Below, piece by piece: positions 39,999 to 49,819 of a DNA stretch of 64,000 nt. The DNA is from Photobacterium profundum SS9. GTDB taxonomy: Bacteria > Pseudomonadota > Gammaproteobacteria > Enterobacterales > Vibrionaceae. Where the stretch lies: the NCBI RefSeq assembly GCF_000196255.1, contig NC_006370.1:2307411-2371410 (forward strand), written 5' to 3'. The number at the start of each line of letters is the position of its first letter. Position 1 is the stretch's first letter. The position numbers and the translations under genes are program-made. Under the pieces are notes generated by a model, which had not been told where the DNA came from, did no database searches, and worked only from the letters and a program-made list of their open reading frames with translations.

Positions 39999-40670
39999 AT
40001 GGCTTTTGATTTTTCTAGTATGACTGTTGATCTGTCAACGATGCCAACCACGATTGACTTAGGTCATGCTTGGTTAGGCGGTTTAGTTTTGGTTTTACTG
40101 GTGCTGTATATTGCTAAAAAAGGCAAGTCAGTAGAAGTGGAAAAGATTGTTGAGAAGATCGTCGAAGTAGAGAAAATCGTAGAGGTTGAAAAACCTGTCG
40201 AAAAGATTGTTGAGAAGATCGTCGAAATCTCAGTAGAAAAAATCGTTGAAGTTGAAAAGATTGTTGAAGTTGAACCAAAACTAAAAACATCGGCACCTGA
40301 CGCTGCACTTCAACTACTTTCACTGCTTCAACAAGAAGCTCGCTTTATTGACTTTATGCAAGAAGACCTAAAAGGCTTCGCCGATGCAGAAATCGGGGCT
40401 GCTGCCCGTGTTATTCACGAAGGCGGTCATAAAGTACTAAATGAATACTTTACCTTTGCCCCAATCCGTTCAGAAGACGAAGAGAGCCGTATTTCACTAC
40501 CTGCTGGCTTCAATGCGTCCGAAGTTCGTCTTACAGGTAACGTTGTTGGCGAAGCTCCATTCAATGGCACTCTAATCCACCGTGGTTGGAAAGTGACTGA
40601 TGTTAAACTGCCTAAACTAGCAGAAGGTCACGATGTACGTATCGTAGCAGCCGCTGAGGTAGAATTATAA
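39999..40670 (+). CDS. DUF2760 membrane-anchored coiled-coil protein
   Basis: 223 residues. A single membrane segment near 23-40 (WLGGLVLVLLVLYIAKKG) is followed by about 45 residues of V-E-K-I-V-E repeats, predicted to form a coiled coil, then a ~130-residue DUF2760 domain (ALQLLSLLQQEARFIDFMQE, VLNEYFTFAPIR). In the DNA, 40140-40166 is repeated exactly at 40200-40226. An upstream in-frame start at 39921 is not supported. Its stop overlaps the start of the next Hsp70 gene (TAATG), so the two are translationally coupled. Confidence 0.85.
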   Translation: MAFDFSSMTVDLSTMPTTIDLGHAWLGGLVLVLLVLYIAKKGKSVEVEKIVEKIVEVEKIVEVEKPVEKIVEKIVEISVEKIVEVEKIVEVEPKLKTSAPDAALQLLSLLQQEARFIDFMQEDLKGFADAEIGAAARVIHEGGHKVLNEYFTFAPIRSEDEESRISLPAGFNASEVRLTGNVVGEAPFNGTLIHRGWKVTDVKLPKLAEGHDVRIVAAAEVEL

Positions 40671-42505
40671 TGCAAGATAATCAAGAACATCAATTTAGCG
40701 TTGGTATCGACTTAGGTACCACGCACTGCGTATTGTCTTATGTTGATTTGCACGATGAAGATGCAAGCGTTCAAGTAATGCCGATTCCTCAACTAACTAC
40801 ACCTGGTAATGTTGAAGAGAAAGATCAACTTTCTTCATTTATGTACCAAGCACACGAGTCTGAGCTTGCACCAGGTGATACTTCATTACCTTGGAATAGC
40901 CAGCCTAATGCCATTGTCGGTGCAATGGCGCGTACGCTTGGCAGCAAAACCCCTATTCGCTTAATCTCTAGCGCTAAAAGCTGGCTTTGTCACGGTGGTG
41001 TAAACCGCCGCGATGCATTTTTGCCGCTAAATAGCCCAGAAGAAGTATCAAAAGTATCCCCTGTTGATGCGACCTGTGCGTACTTATCGCACTTGGCTGA
41101 CGCGTGGAATAACCAACACCCTGACACACCACTGTGTGATCAAGATGTCACTATTACTGTTCCTGCATCTTTCGACCCTGCGGCACGTGATTTAACGGCT
41201 GATGCTGCCCGTAGTATTGGTCTTAAACACCTTACATTGCTTGAAGAACCTCAAGCAGCGGTATATAGCTGGATCAAGAACAACGATACTACATGGCGTG
41301 ACCAAGTAAATGTTGGCGATATTATTCTTGTTGTTGATATTGGTGGCGGTACAACTGACCTTTCATTAATTGCTGTAACTGAAGAAGATGGAAACCTGAC
41401 ACTTAACCGTGTTGCTGTTGGTGACCATATCTTACTTGGTGGCGACAACATGGACCTTGCCCTAGCTTATCGTTTAAAGATGAAGCTAGCTCAAGAGGGT
41501 AAACAGCTGCAACCTTGGCAAATACAAGCCATTACTCATGCTTGTCGTGATGCTAAAGAAGCATTGTTAAGCGATGCTGAATTAAGTGCTGTGCCAATTG
41601 TTGTACCTAGCCGCGGCTCTAAACTGCTTGGTGGCACGTTGCAAACTGAGCTAACGCAAGAAGAAGTGCAACAAACATTGGTTGAAGGCTTCTTCCCTCG
41701 CACAAGCGTAGAAGAGCACCCAGTACAAACTGCACGTGGTGCACTAACGCAAATGGGTTTACCATATGCACAAGATGCCGCGGTTACTCGCCATGTAGCG
41801 CACTTCTTAAGCCGCCAGTCTGCTGCGGTTGATGAATTATTCGAGAAATACGACCAACTACACGACGGTTTTATTCGCCCGACTGCGATTCTATTCAACG
41901 GTGGTGTGCTTAAATCATCGCTGATTTCAGAACGCCTACTCTCGATCATGAATAACTGGCTAACAACAGCGGGTAGTGAAGAAGCAAAATTACTTGAAGG
42001 GTTAGATCTTGATCTAGCGGTTGCAAGTGGTGCGTCTTACTATGGTTCAGTTCGTAAAGGCCAAGGTGTACGTATTCGTGGTGGTATCGCAAGTAGCTAC
42101 TATGTGGGTATCGAAAGCTCTATGCCTGCAATTCCAGGTATGGAACCACCACTGGAAGCATTGTGTGTCGCACCATTTGGTATGGAAGAAGGCTCTCATG
42201 CTGAAGTACCTAGCCAAGAATTCGGACTTGTTATTGGTCAGCCAGTACAATTTAAATTCTTCGGTTCAACCGTTCGTCGTGAAGACCCTGTAGGTACTCA
42301 CCTAGATTGGTGGCAACCAGAAGAACTGGAAGAGCTACCGGCTATTCAGGTAACACTACCCGTTTCTGATGGTCGTAGTGTTGGCGAGATTGTTCCCGTA
42401 CGCTTAGCCTCTCGTGTAACAGAATTAGGCACGCTTTGCTTAGAAGCAATTCCAAGCGATGGCGGCCAGAAATGGCAAGTCGAATTCGATGTTCGCGAAG
42501 CTTAA
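40670..42505 (+). CDS. Divergent Hsp70-family ATPase, 611 residues
   Basis: The actin-like ATPase domain shows all Hsp70 phosphate motifs: VGIDLGTTHCVLSY, VTITVPASFDPAARD, LLEEPQAAVYSW, VVDIGGGTTDLSL, and FNGGVLKSSLIS. The C-terminal ~200 residues do not resemble the DnaK substrate domain, and there is no EEVD-like tail. It shares its layout with the second Hsp70 downstream, suggesting an old duplication. Its partners (J protein, exchange factor) and substrates are unknown. Confidence 0.9.
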   Translation: MQDNQEHQFSVGIDLGTTHCVLSYVDLHDEDASVQVMPIPQLTTPGNVEEKDQLSSFMYQAHESELAPGDTSLPWNSQPNAIVGAMARTLGSKTPIRLISSAKSWLCHGGVNRRDAFLPLNSPEEVSKVSPVDATCAYLSHLADAWNNQHPDTPLCDQDVTITVPASFDPAARDLTADAARSIGLKHLTLLEEPQAAVYSWIKNNDTTWRDQVNVGDIILVVDIGGGTTDLSLIAVTEEDGNLTLNRVAVGDHILLGGDNMDLALAYRLKMKLAQEGKQLQPWQIQAITHACRDAKEALLSDAELSAVPIVVPSRGSKLLGGTLQTELTQEEVQQTLVEGFFPRTSVEEHPVQTARGALTQMGLPYAQDAAVTRHVAHFLSRQSAAVDELFEKYDQLHDGFIRPTAILFNGGVLKSSLISERLLSIMNNWLTTAGSEEAKLLEGLDLDLAVASGASYYGSVRKGQGVRIRGGIASSYYVGIESSMPAIPGMEPPLEALCVAPFGMEEGSHAEVPSQEFGLVIGQPVQFKFFGSTVRREDPVGTHLDWWQPEELEELPAIQVTLPVSDGRSVGEIVPVRLASRVTELGTLCLEAIPSDGGQKWQVEFDVREA

Positions 42506-42518
42506 AACCCTACACAGA

Positions 42519-42549
42519 CGGCGCATCATACGATGCGCCGTAATTTTTA
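42519..42549 (+). terminator. Hairpin between the two Hsp70 genes
   Basis: Perfect stem ACGGCGCATC/GATGCGCCGT with a 4-base loop, then AATTTTTA. It could end or reduce transcription into the second Hsp70 gene. Confidence 0.65.
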
Positions 42550-42706
42550 GGTCTCTATATATCATTCGAAGCGAATTTCTAATTTTAATAAAGAATGGTA
42601 TAAACCAGCTGTCCTATAACAAAGTATCTCCTGAACATTCTCATTGCTTATTTCAATTTCATCACTCTATTGTGCAATGATCTCAGGACTGACTCTGGAG
42701 CAAAAA

Positions 42707-45685
42707 ATGTCTTCACCTTCTTCACCTCGCTTTCTTGTCGGTATCGATTTAGGTACGACACACACAGTTGTTGCTTACTCACCCATTCCCCAAGACTCTG
42801 ATCCGCATTCATCAGATCATGCGCTAGATAAAACCACATTTCTTGCCGAAAAAACGCAGCAGCTTGAAGTTAGTTCCATAAAAATATTTGAAATTGATCA
42901 ACTGATTGCACCGGGTGAAGTTGCACGTAAAGCGTTATTACCGTCTTTTCGTTACCACCCTGCATCAGGGGAAATGAATGAAGCTGAACTTGTTCTACCT
43001 TGGGACATTCAGCCTGTCGAAGGCGAAGTCAGCAACGCTATTATTGGCGAATTCGCACGCGATTTAGGTGCAAAAGTTGAAGGCCGCCAAGTTGTTAGTG
43101 CTAAAAGTTGGCTATCCCACACAGGTGTAGATCGCAGTGAAGCAATTCTTCCTTGGTCTTCAAGCCGACAATCTTCTATTGCTTCAACCGGTGATATTGA
43201 AAAGGTTTCACCTGTTGTTGCCAGTGCCAGTTATTTAAACCATGTACGCCAAGCATGGGATTATCACCATCCTGATAGTAAATTATGCCATCAAGAAGTG
43301 GTGATCACTGTACCTGCATCCTTTGATGAAGGTGCTCGCGCATTAACTATCGAAGCTGCTGCTATGGCTGGCTTACCCAATGTACTTTTATTAGAAGAGC
43401 CACAAGCCGTTTGTTACGACTGGTATGCTCAAAATAAAGAGAACGCAGAAACACTACTCCAAAACATTCCATTATTAATGGTGTGCGATGTGGGTGGTGG
43501 TACAACCGATCTAAGTTTAATCAAAGTCGGAACTGAAAAAGGCAAGTTATCCCTTAACCGTATCGGTGTAGGTGATCACCTTATGCTAGGGGGTGATAAC
43601 CTTGATTTAGCCCTCGCGCATAAAGCAGAACAACGTTTACACGGCGACACTAAAAAATTAAGTGCAGCAGGTTTATCTAAGCTGATTCAGCAAACACGAA
43701 AAGTAAAAGAACAGCTGTTGTCTGGCAACGCACCTGAGACTGCAAAAGTCACGTTACTGGGTAGTGGTTCACGTTTAATCGGCGGAGCCAAAACAATAGA
43801 ACTAACTCGGCAAGAAGTGCACGATATTGCCCTAAACGGTTTCTTTCCTGAAACGGAATTTGATGACCAACCCAGTCATCGACAAGCGGCTGTTGTTGAA
43901 TTTGGATTACCGTATGCGGCCGATCCAGCCATTAGTAAACACCTTGCGCAATTTATTGATCTGCACGACAGTGTTTGCCGTGAAGCATTACTGACTCATA
44001 ATCAACATGCTGACACAAAAATTGACATCATCGAGGGGAAGCCAATTATTCCGTCAGCTGTATTGCTGAACGGTGGTGTGTTCAATAGCCCACTTTTGAC
44101 CAAGCGAGTGCTTGATATTTTCTCACATTGGCGTGGTGACAGTGTCACAGAGTTAAGTAACCCCCACCCTGATTTAGCCGTTGCTTATGGTGCCGTTGCG
44201 TATGCAAAAGCACGGCACGGTGCACAGTTAAAAATTGGTGGTGGCTCAGCGCGTTCTTTCTTCCTAATGCTGGGTGATAAAAAGACAAACCAACAAGGTA
44301 TTTGTTTACTGCCTAAAGGTACCGAAGAAGGTACTGAAGTTCGCTTAACCCAACGTAAATTTGCTCTAACTCTGGGTGAACCTGTTCGTTTCAATCTTAT
44401 TTCATCAACTGATGATAGCCAGATTGAAGCGGGAGGATTATTAACAATAGATGAAGAAAACAACGAAAGGAGTTATGTTGATCTTCCTCCGTTTATTGCA
44501 ACACTAGACAGTGAACGAGACCGTTCCGAATTAGCCGCAAACCAAAAAGATCGACAAGAAGTGACGCTAGCTTGCCAACTAACAGAAGTGGGGACGCTTC
44601 AAATTGAATGTGTCAGCGTGACAGATGAAAATAAACGCTGGAAAGTCGAATTCGCTATCCGTAAGAATTTAGCACGCCTTAATCGAGACAAAGATAATTC
44701 AACACTTGCTGAGCAATTATTACCTAATCGTATCGATGAAGCAAAATCTGCCATTAAACTCGTTTATGGCGGCAGTAAAAATACAAATATCCAAGCAATA
44801 AACAGCGGTAAAGCAATTAAAACGCTACGTAATGACTTAGAAAAAATGATTGGTAAGCGTGATAACTGGGATGTACCTTGTCTACGTGAATTAGCTGATA
44901 CCTTAATCGACAGTCGTAAACGTCGACGTCGTTCTGATATACATGAACGTAATTGGTTGAAACTGACGGGTTTCACTATGCGCCCTGGTTTTGGCTACCC
45001 AGCTGATGAATTCCGTATGGAACAAGTCTGGGCATTGTATCAACATGGTGTGCAATTTGATTCCAATACGCAAACATGGAGCGATTGGTGGACATTCTGG
45101 CGTCGCATCGCTGGCGGGCTAACCCAAGATCAGCAACTTGTTATTTTTAAAGATATCGCTAAATATATTAGTCCGAATGCAACACGTAACAGTAAGCTAA
45201 GCAAAGAAATGCAAGAGCGCAGTTACGAAGACATGGTACGTTTAGCGGCATCTCTTGAGCATTTACCGTTCGAAAACAAGCTACAACTAATCGAATCATT
45301 ATTTGGACGCTTACAAAAACCACAGTACTCACAAGCACATTGGTGGGCTCTTGGCCGTATTGGCACGCGTAGTCCTTTTTATGGCAGTACGCATAATTTG
45401 CTATCGTCTGAACATATTTCATACTGTTTACCAGAACTCATGGAATTTGATTGGCGCAAAGATCCTAACATTGGGTTTGCCGCAGTAATGATGAGTCGGA
45501 TGACAGGCGACCGTACGCTCGATATTAATGACGAAAATAGAACCAAAGTCATTAACAAATTGAAAGCAAGTAAAGCGCCTGAAAGTTGGATTCAAATGGT
45601 ATCAGAGGTCAAAGTATTAACAGAAGCAGAAACTAAACGTGTTTTCGGTGATGCACTACCAACAGGATTAAGGCTGATCGGTTAA
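42707..45685 (+). CDS. Large Hsp70-family protein, 992 residues
   Basis: The first ~480 residues are an Hsp70 ATPase domain (LVGIDLGTTHTVVAYS, VVITVPASFDEGAR, LLEEPQAVCYDW, VCDVGGGTTDLSL, LLNGGVFNSPLL), similar to the 611-residue neighbour. The ~350 residues at the C-terminus have no match I know and are rich in Lys/Arg, Trp and Leu helices (RRRRSDIHERNWLKLTG, WTFWRRIAGGL). The length is far beyond DnaK (638). The ATG at 42707 has a TGGAG site. It lies about 200 bases after the first Hsp70 gene on the same strand. Confidence 0.9.
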   Translation: MSSPSSPRFLVGIDLGTTHTVVAYSPIPQDSDPHSSDHALDKTTFLAEKTQQLEVSSIKIFEIDQLIAPGEVARKALLPSFRYHPASGEMNEAELVLPWDIQPVEGEVSNAIIGEFARDLGAKVEGRQVVSAKSWLSHTGVDRSEAILPWSSSRQSSIASTGDIEKVSPVVASASYLNHVRQAWDYHHPDSKLCHQEVVITVPASFDEGARALTIEAAAMAGLPNVLLLEEPQAVCYDWYAQNKENAETLLQNIPLLMVCDVGGGTTDLSLIKVGTEKGKLSLNRIGVGDHLMLGGDNLDLALAHKAEQRLHGDTKKLSAAGLSKLIQQTRKVKEQLLSGNAPETAKVTLLGSGSRLIGGAKTIELTRQEVHDIALNGFFPETEFDDQPSHRQAAVVEFGLPYAADPAISKHLAQFIDLHDSVCREALLTHNQHADTKIDIIEGKPIIPSAVLLNGGVFNSPLLTKRVLDIFSHWRGDSVTELSNPHPDLAVAYGAVAYAKARHGAQLKIGGGSARSFFLMLGDKKTNQQGICLLPKGTEEGTEVRLTQRKFALTLGEPVRFNLISSTDDSQIEAGGLLTIDEENNERSYVDLPPFIATLDSERDRSELAANQKDRQEVTLACQLTEVGTLQIECVSVTDENKRWKVEFAIRKNLARLNRDKDNSTLAEQLLPNRIDEAKSAIKLVYGGSKNTNIQAINSGKAIKTLRNDLEKMIGKRDNWDVPCLRELADTLIDSRKRRRRSDIHERNWLKLTGFTMRPGFGYPADEFRMEQVWALYQHGVQFDSNTQTWSDWWTFWRRIAGGLTQDQQLVIFKDIAKYISPNATRNSKLSKEMQERSYEDMVRLAASLEHLPFENKLQLIESLFGRLQKPQYSQAHWWALGRIGTRSPFYGSTHNLLSSEHISYCLPELMEFDWRKDPNIGFAAVMMSRMTGDRTLDINDENRTKVINKLKASKAPESWIQMVSEVKVLTEAETKRVFGDALPTGLRLIG

Positions 45686-45797
45686 GCTTTCGTTAGGGTA
45701 AATGTTGTTATCATAAGCTCATATAAATCATTTTTACCGAATTCAATAGGTAGTAAGTCTATTGGATCTGAGTTTAGAGAAAATAGTGAGTAGAGTT

Positions 45798-46001
45798 ATG
45801 ACACATTCCCAATTTAAGTTAATTGCTCAACGTATCTTTAAATCTGAAGAGCAACGTTCTGCCGTTGCAGCAGTAATCTTTGATGGATTATCAAGCTATG
45901 AAGCAGAAAAACGTTTTGAACTACCAAAAGGCACTTTGTCTCGTAATGTGCGTAAGTACAAAAGTGAAGTTCATTACATAACAAACGTAGCAGCAGCTTA
46001 A
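45798..46001 (+). CDS. Small HTH protein, TrfB/KorA-like
   Basis: 67 residues. RSAVAAVIFDGLSSYEAEKR then FELPKGTLSRNVRKYK is a helix-turn-helix in the style of the TrfB/KorA plasmid regulators. The ATG at 45798 has a GAG site nearby. It could regulate the upstream Hsp70 cluster or be independent; nothing in the sequence decides this. Confidence 0.65.
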   Translation: MTHSQFKLIAQRIFKSEEQRSAVAAVIFDGLSSYEAEKRFELPKGTLSRNVRKYKSEVHYITNVAAA

Positions 46002-46016
46002 ACATCGAATTTAGTT

Positions 46017-46052
46017 TAAAAAAACGGAGAGCCTAGGCTCTCCGTTTTTTAT
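46017..46052 (+). terminator. Rho-independent terminator of the HTH gene
   Basis: AAAACGGAGAGCC pairs with GGCTCTCCGTTTT, followed by a T run. Confidence 0.9.
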
Positions 46053-46076
46053 AACAATAGTTCTAGGTATTACTTA

Positions 46077-46271
46077 ACCTCAACTCGGGATAAGAAAGTC
46101 TAAAAATCAATTAGTTTCAAACGATTAGTCTACTCATCAGCTCAGCGATGTAATTTTAGATGCATAACAAGGCAAAATCACAAGTCAATAGCTAGTCTAT
46201 TGCGGTGATTTTAACGCAGTAAGGCGCGAAAAGGACAATGCTGAGCGGCTTCAATTATCCCGAGCTGAGGT
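46077..46271. mobile_element. 195-bp MITE-like element with target duplication
   Basis: Ends ACCTCAACTCGGGATAA and TTATCCCGAGCTGAGGT are inverted repeats with one mismatch. TACTTA flanks it on both sides (46071-46076 and 46272-46277), a likely 6-base target duplication. It has no open frame and inserted one base past the permease stop codon, between two convergent genes. Confidence 0.85.
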
Positions 46272-46278
46272 TACTTAA

Positions 46279-47136
46279 CTATTCCATGCCAAACTTTCTA
46301 GCAAAGTCATCTGACGAACGTAGCTTCGCACACATCCAAAAGAGTCCAATACTTGCCGCTAATAAAGCGATTAATGTCACAGAGCCAACGCTAAAGAAGA
46401 CTGTAACCGGGCTATCGCTGGTTAAAATATTAAACGGCAGCTTGTAAATTTTGCTAATCCAATCCCCTACTACGCTGCTACCAAATACCATATAAGTCAT
46501 TAATTTAATCATAACGACAGCAACAAATAAGGTCACTAGCGGGTGATTAGTGATTTGCGACAAAACCATCAACAAACAAGCAACGGGTAATAATGCTAGG
46601 CTAACTAATACCATGCGACCTAGAAAATTAAACCAATGCATAATCAAGCTAGCAAAACTGATTGATGATGTTACCAGCATATCAGCGGGCATAAACCAAC
46701 TCGCTAATACCCAAACAATAACATCAGAAAACAATAATAATACCGAAGCGACTAAAGGAATAACCACTAACGCAAAAATCAATTTCACGGCTATCGCAAG
46801 GTTATCTGATACTGGCATTGAACGCCAAAACATCAAACTTCCTTCTTGGCGTTCTTTACGCAGTGTTTTAGGTACATAAGAAAAGAAGGTAATCGTTGCG
46901 ACAATACCAGCCACAATAATATTCAATTTACCGATAATACCCGCATAACCCGTCACATTGGAAAAACCAGCCCACTCATCCATACCTGAAATTTGATAGC
47001 TGATATTTAAATTATCACCGCCACTCATCACAAGCATAAAATTAACAACGGAAAAAATAGCCAATAACAAGGGTAAACGTGTAACCAATTTATGCTCTAA
47101 GAATTCTTTCTCAAGCATATAGATAACTGGGCTCAT
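46279..47136 (-). CDS. ABC-2 type permease
   Basis: 285 residues with six hydrophobic segments and no recognisable soluble domain. It overlaps the ATPase gene by four bases, so the two form one exporter. ABC-2 systems of this type with a YtrA-like regulator are linked to envelope stress or antibiotic resistance in other bacteria; the substrate here is unknown. Confidence 0.85.
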   Translation of the reverse strand: MSPVIYMLEKEFLEHKLVTRLPLLLAIFSVVNFMLVMSGGDNLNISYQISGMDEWAGFSNVTGYAGIIGKLNIIVAGIVATITFFSYVPKTLRKERQEGSLMFWRSMPVSDNLAIAVKLIFALVVIPLVASVLLLFSDVIVWVLASWFMPADMLVTSSISFASLIMHWFNFLGRMVLVSLALLPVACLLMVLSQITNHPLVTLFVAVVMIKLMTYMVFGSSVVGDWISKIYKLPFNILTSDSPVTVFFSVGSVTLIALLAASIGLFWMCAKLRSSDDFARKFGME

Positions 47137-47990
47137 AGCTGACCCTCCTGTTGTTTTGCAATGAAAATATCGGCTAGATTTGGCTGCGACAATTTACCTA
47201 ATGGTACAAGCAACTCTCGTTCAATATTTTCAAATAATAAATGATGTTGCCCTAAACCTGACTTTTCATAAATTGGAGACAATGCCTCTGCAGAAGACAA
47301 ATTCGCTTGCTCAACAGTTACAGCTATATAGTTATCTTCAATATCAGCTAATGGTGCTTGTAATACCACTTCACCTTTTCGAAGCATTAATACATCGGTT
47401 AACAGGTGCTGAATTTCAGACACTTCATGACTCGCAATAATTAATGCTCGGTCACCATCATGAAACCACGCCATTAAATAACGATAAAATGTATCGCGGT
47501 AAATCAAGTCTAGGCCTAACGTTGGTTCATCTAAAATCAGTACTTTAGCATCAGTCGACATCACCAATGCAAGGTGTAACTGTACTTTCATTCCTTTTGA
47601 AAGACTGCCGATTTTACTTTTGTTCTTAATATCTGTTTTTGATAAAAATTCATCCATTTTTTTACGATCAAAATGAGGATGAACACCCGCTGTATATTTA
47701 ATGAGTTGAGAGACTTTCATCCACTCGGGCAATACTGCTACATCAGAAATATATGCCAGTTGTGAAACTATTTGTGCACGATCTTTTTGCGGATTTAATC
47801 CAAAAATACTCATTTCACCCGTATAATCTTGGGCACCAAGAATAGATTTAATCAATGTCGATTTGCCCGCACCATTATGACCGAGTAAACCTAAAACTTG
47901 CCCAGCTTTAAGTTCGAAACTGATATTCGATAAAGATTTTTGCTGGCGATAAGACTTACTTAGCTTTTCAGCTTTAATCAATACTTCCAC
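47133..47990 (-). CDS. ABC transporter ATP-binding protein
   Basis: 285 residues. Walker A GHNGAGKST, signature IGSLSKGMKVQLHLALVM (degenerate LSKGM for LSGGQ), Walker B LILDEPTLGLD and the switch His (IIASHE) are all present. The start is GTG, overlapping the regulator gene by 17 bases. It pairs with the downstream permease. Confidence 0.93.
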   Translation of the reverse strand: MEVLIKAEKLSKSYRQQKSLSNISFELKAGQVLGLLGHNGAGKSTLIKSILGAQDYTGEMSIFGLNPQKDRAQIVSQLAYISDVAVLPEWMKVSQLIKYTAGVHPHFDRKKMDEFLSKTDIKNKSKIGSLSKGMKVQLHLALVMSTDAKVLILDEPTLGLDLIYRDTFYRYLMAWFHDGDRALIIASHEVSEIQHLLTDVLMLRKGEVVLQAPLADIEDNYIAVTVEQANLSSAEALSPIYEKSGLGQHHLLFENIERELLVPLGKLSQPNLADIFIAKQQEGQL

Positions 47991-48357
47991 TTTTCACTCT
48001 ACCATTCTTTTCTAATTCAATAACAAGCTCATCAATCGACAAGCCAATTCTATTTAACTTATCTACAAGATCAGGCAACTCTTTCTGTAAGAAGTATGAC
48101 TTCTGGTTTTCTTGAATAACATCCATAGCACCAGGTAGCACATACATTCCTTGGCCTCGTTTTTTTTCAATTAACCCCTGATCAACCAATAACTGATAGC
48201 CTTTCATTACGGTTAAATGGTTAATTTTCAAATCAGCGGCAACAGCCCTTACCGATGGTAATGCCGTACCCTCTAGCCACGTGCCATCAGCTATCTGCTC
48301 GACAATTCGCTGGCTCAACTGTTTATATATTGGTAACTCATCATTCCAGTCATTCAC
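47974..48357 (-). CDS. GntR-family regulator, YtrA subfamily
   Basis: 127 residues: an N-terminal winged helix (LPIYKQLSQRIVEQIADGTW, SVRAVAADLKINHLTVMKGYQLL) and only ~55 further residues, the short form called YtrA. It starts with GTG. Regulators of this type usually repress their own ABC operon. Confidence 0.9.
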   Translation of the reverse strand: MNDWNDELPIYKQLSQRIVEQIADGTWLEGTALPSVRAVAADLKINHLTVMKGYQLLVDQGLIEKKRGQGMYVLPGAMDVIQENQKSYFLQKELPDLVDKLNRIGLSIDELVIELEKNGRVKSGSID

Positions 48358-48842
48358 CGATCACTTACTCATCGCACCTACTGTTATAGTGATATATAAC
48401 ACCAACACAATGAAATGCCAAGTCTCATAGCATGTATCATTGATTCAATTCGCAAAATATTAAGAAATAGGCAGAGCTACGCCACTTACACAAAAATATG
48501 ATCAAAACGTATTATTCATAGCTACGAATAAAAAGAGGATAAGAAATGTTATGAGCAATAAAGTGTTTATAAGGAAGGATTGCAAGGTATGAAGCCACAA
48601 AGAAACAACCGCGCATTCTCAATATTCAGAAAGGCGGTCGATAGTGCTTACTAAATCATTTATATGCTTACACAAAATAGTGAGGCTGGCATGTATATTA
48701 AATCAGGCAAATAATATTACGATAAACATAGAATATCGATCAGCAATCGATAATATTCAATTGCCGACGTCAGGAATACTTAAACCAACCCTAATGGTTG
48801 TTTTCTTGTGAAATATATTAAGAATCAGAAGCTTACGATAAA
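48358..48842. other. Intergenic region, no gene seen
   Basis: 485 AT-rich bases upstream of the GntR operon. I see no conserved repeat, hairpin terminator or plausible gene. Confidence 0.35.
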
Positions 48843-49211
48843 TTATTCTGCAACATTGTCTTCTGAAACGATATCACTTCCCATTAACTCTTCAGGATGA
48901 ACACCATCTTTTTCCATTAATGCCAATATTTCATTCATACGAACAAGACGAGCTTCTTCTTTAAATTCATGTAATACAGCAATAAGGTTATTGATCTTAT
49001 AAAGAGGCATACGTTTAATTACCGCTTTTTGACGACCTGGTACTTCATCAGCAAAGTCAGTTAATGCTTGTCTATAATCAAAACGCTCATCACTTTTAGC
49101 GGGTTTCTGTGGTTCTTTAATAATAGTACTTGAATCAACAACCGTTGTGCCAGATTCAACACCTTTTAACATTTCACTCAGCGCTTTTTCTGCAGCTGCA
49201 AAACTATCCAT
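48843..49211 (-). CDS. Hypothetical acidic helical protein, 122 residues
   Basis: A charged cytoplasmic protein with no family I recognise. The middle (FDYRQALTDFADEVPGRQKA) and the C-terminal helix (EARLVRMNEILALMEKDGVH, then PEEL) have coiled-coil character. The end is strongly acidic. It is isolated, with long AT-rich gaps on both sides. Confidence 0.55.
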   Translation of the reverse strand: MDSFAAAEKALSEMLKGVESGTTVVDSSTIIKEPQKPAKSDERFDYRQALTDFADEVPGRQKAVIKRMPLYKINNLIAVLHEFKEEARLVRMNEILALMEKDGVHPEELMGSDIVSEDNVAE

Positions 49212-49819
49212 GAATTACCTCAGGGGATCTTACGAATCAATCACTGAGCTTGGTAAAACTCAGGGGATTGCATTAACAATAATTCCTATACAAGAAAATT
49301 TCCGTATAGGTCATTCGTTCATTACGTAGGTTGCATAAAATTAACAACCCATCTGAAAGACGAGATTGAAATCAGTTCTACCAACTAACATACCAAGAAT
49401 GATACTTGGATATTTTAATTATAATTGAAATTCGCGATTTAGATGTCATAGATGACGACTTGAGTGTTAAATATACCTGTAGAATGCATTTATGTGAACA
49501 TAAATTTATCATTACAGAATAATTAGCCTAAATATATCGCCGAATATGTTCGCCGACTGTCTTTACATGATTTAACACGCCAACCGACCATTACATAAAT
49601 GCAACCCAACAAACACATTGAGACTACAAATGCCACTTAGTGTAATAATACACTCAAAAGTAACAGATACGCAATTTTAAACAATTTATTCTTTTTTGAC
49701 AATTATTATTATTCTTTGTTTTCAATAGACTATAATAATTTAATCGATTACATCTCAGAATTTATCCTCATGTTACTGTACCTAAAAGCTCATTTGCACT
49801 TACAGCAAACTGCCACGTT
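49212..49819. other. Intergenic region left of the IS nest
   Basis: 608 very AT-rich bases with many stops in all frames. I see no gene. It may once have joined the broken RNase T2 locus to the right of the nest, but no 5' fragment of that gene can be identified. Confidence 0.35.
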
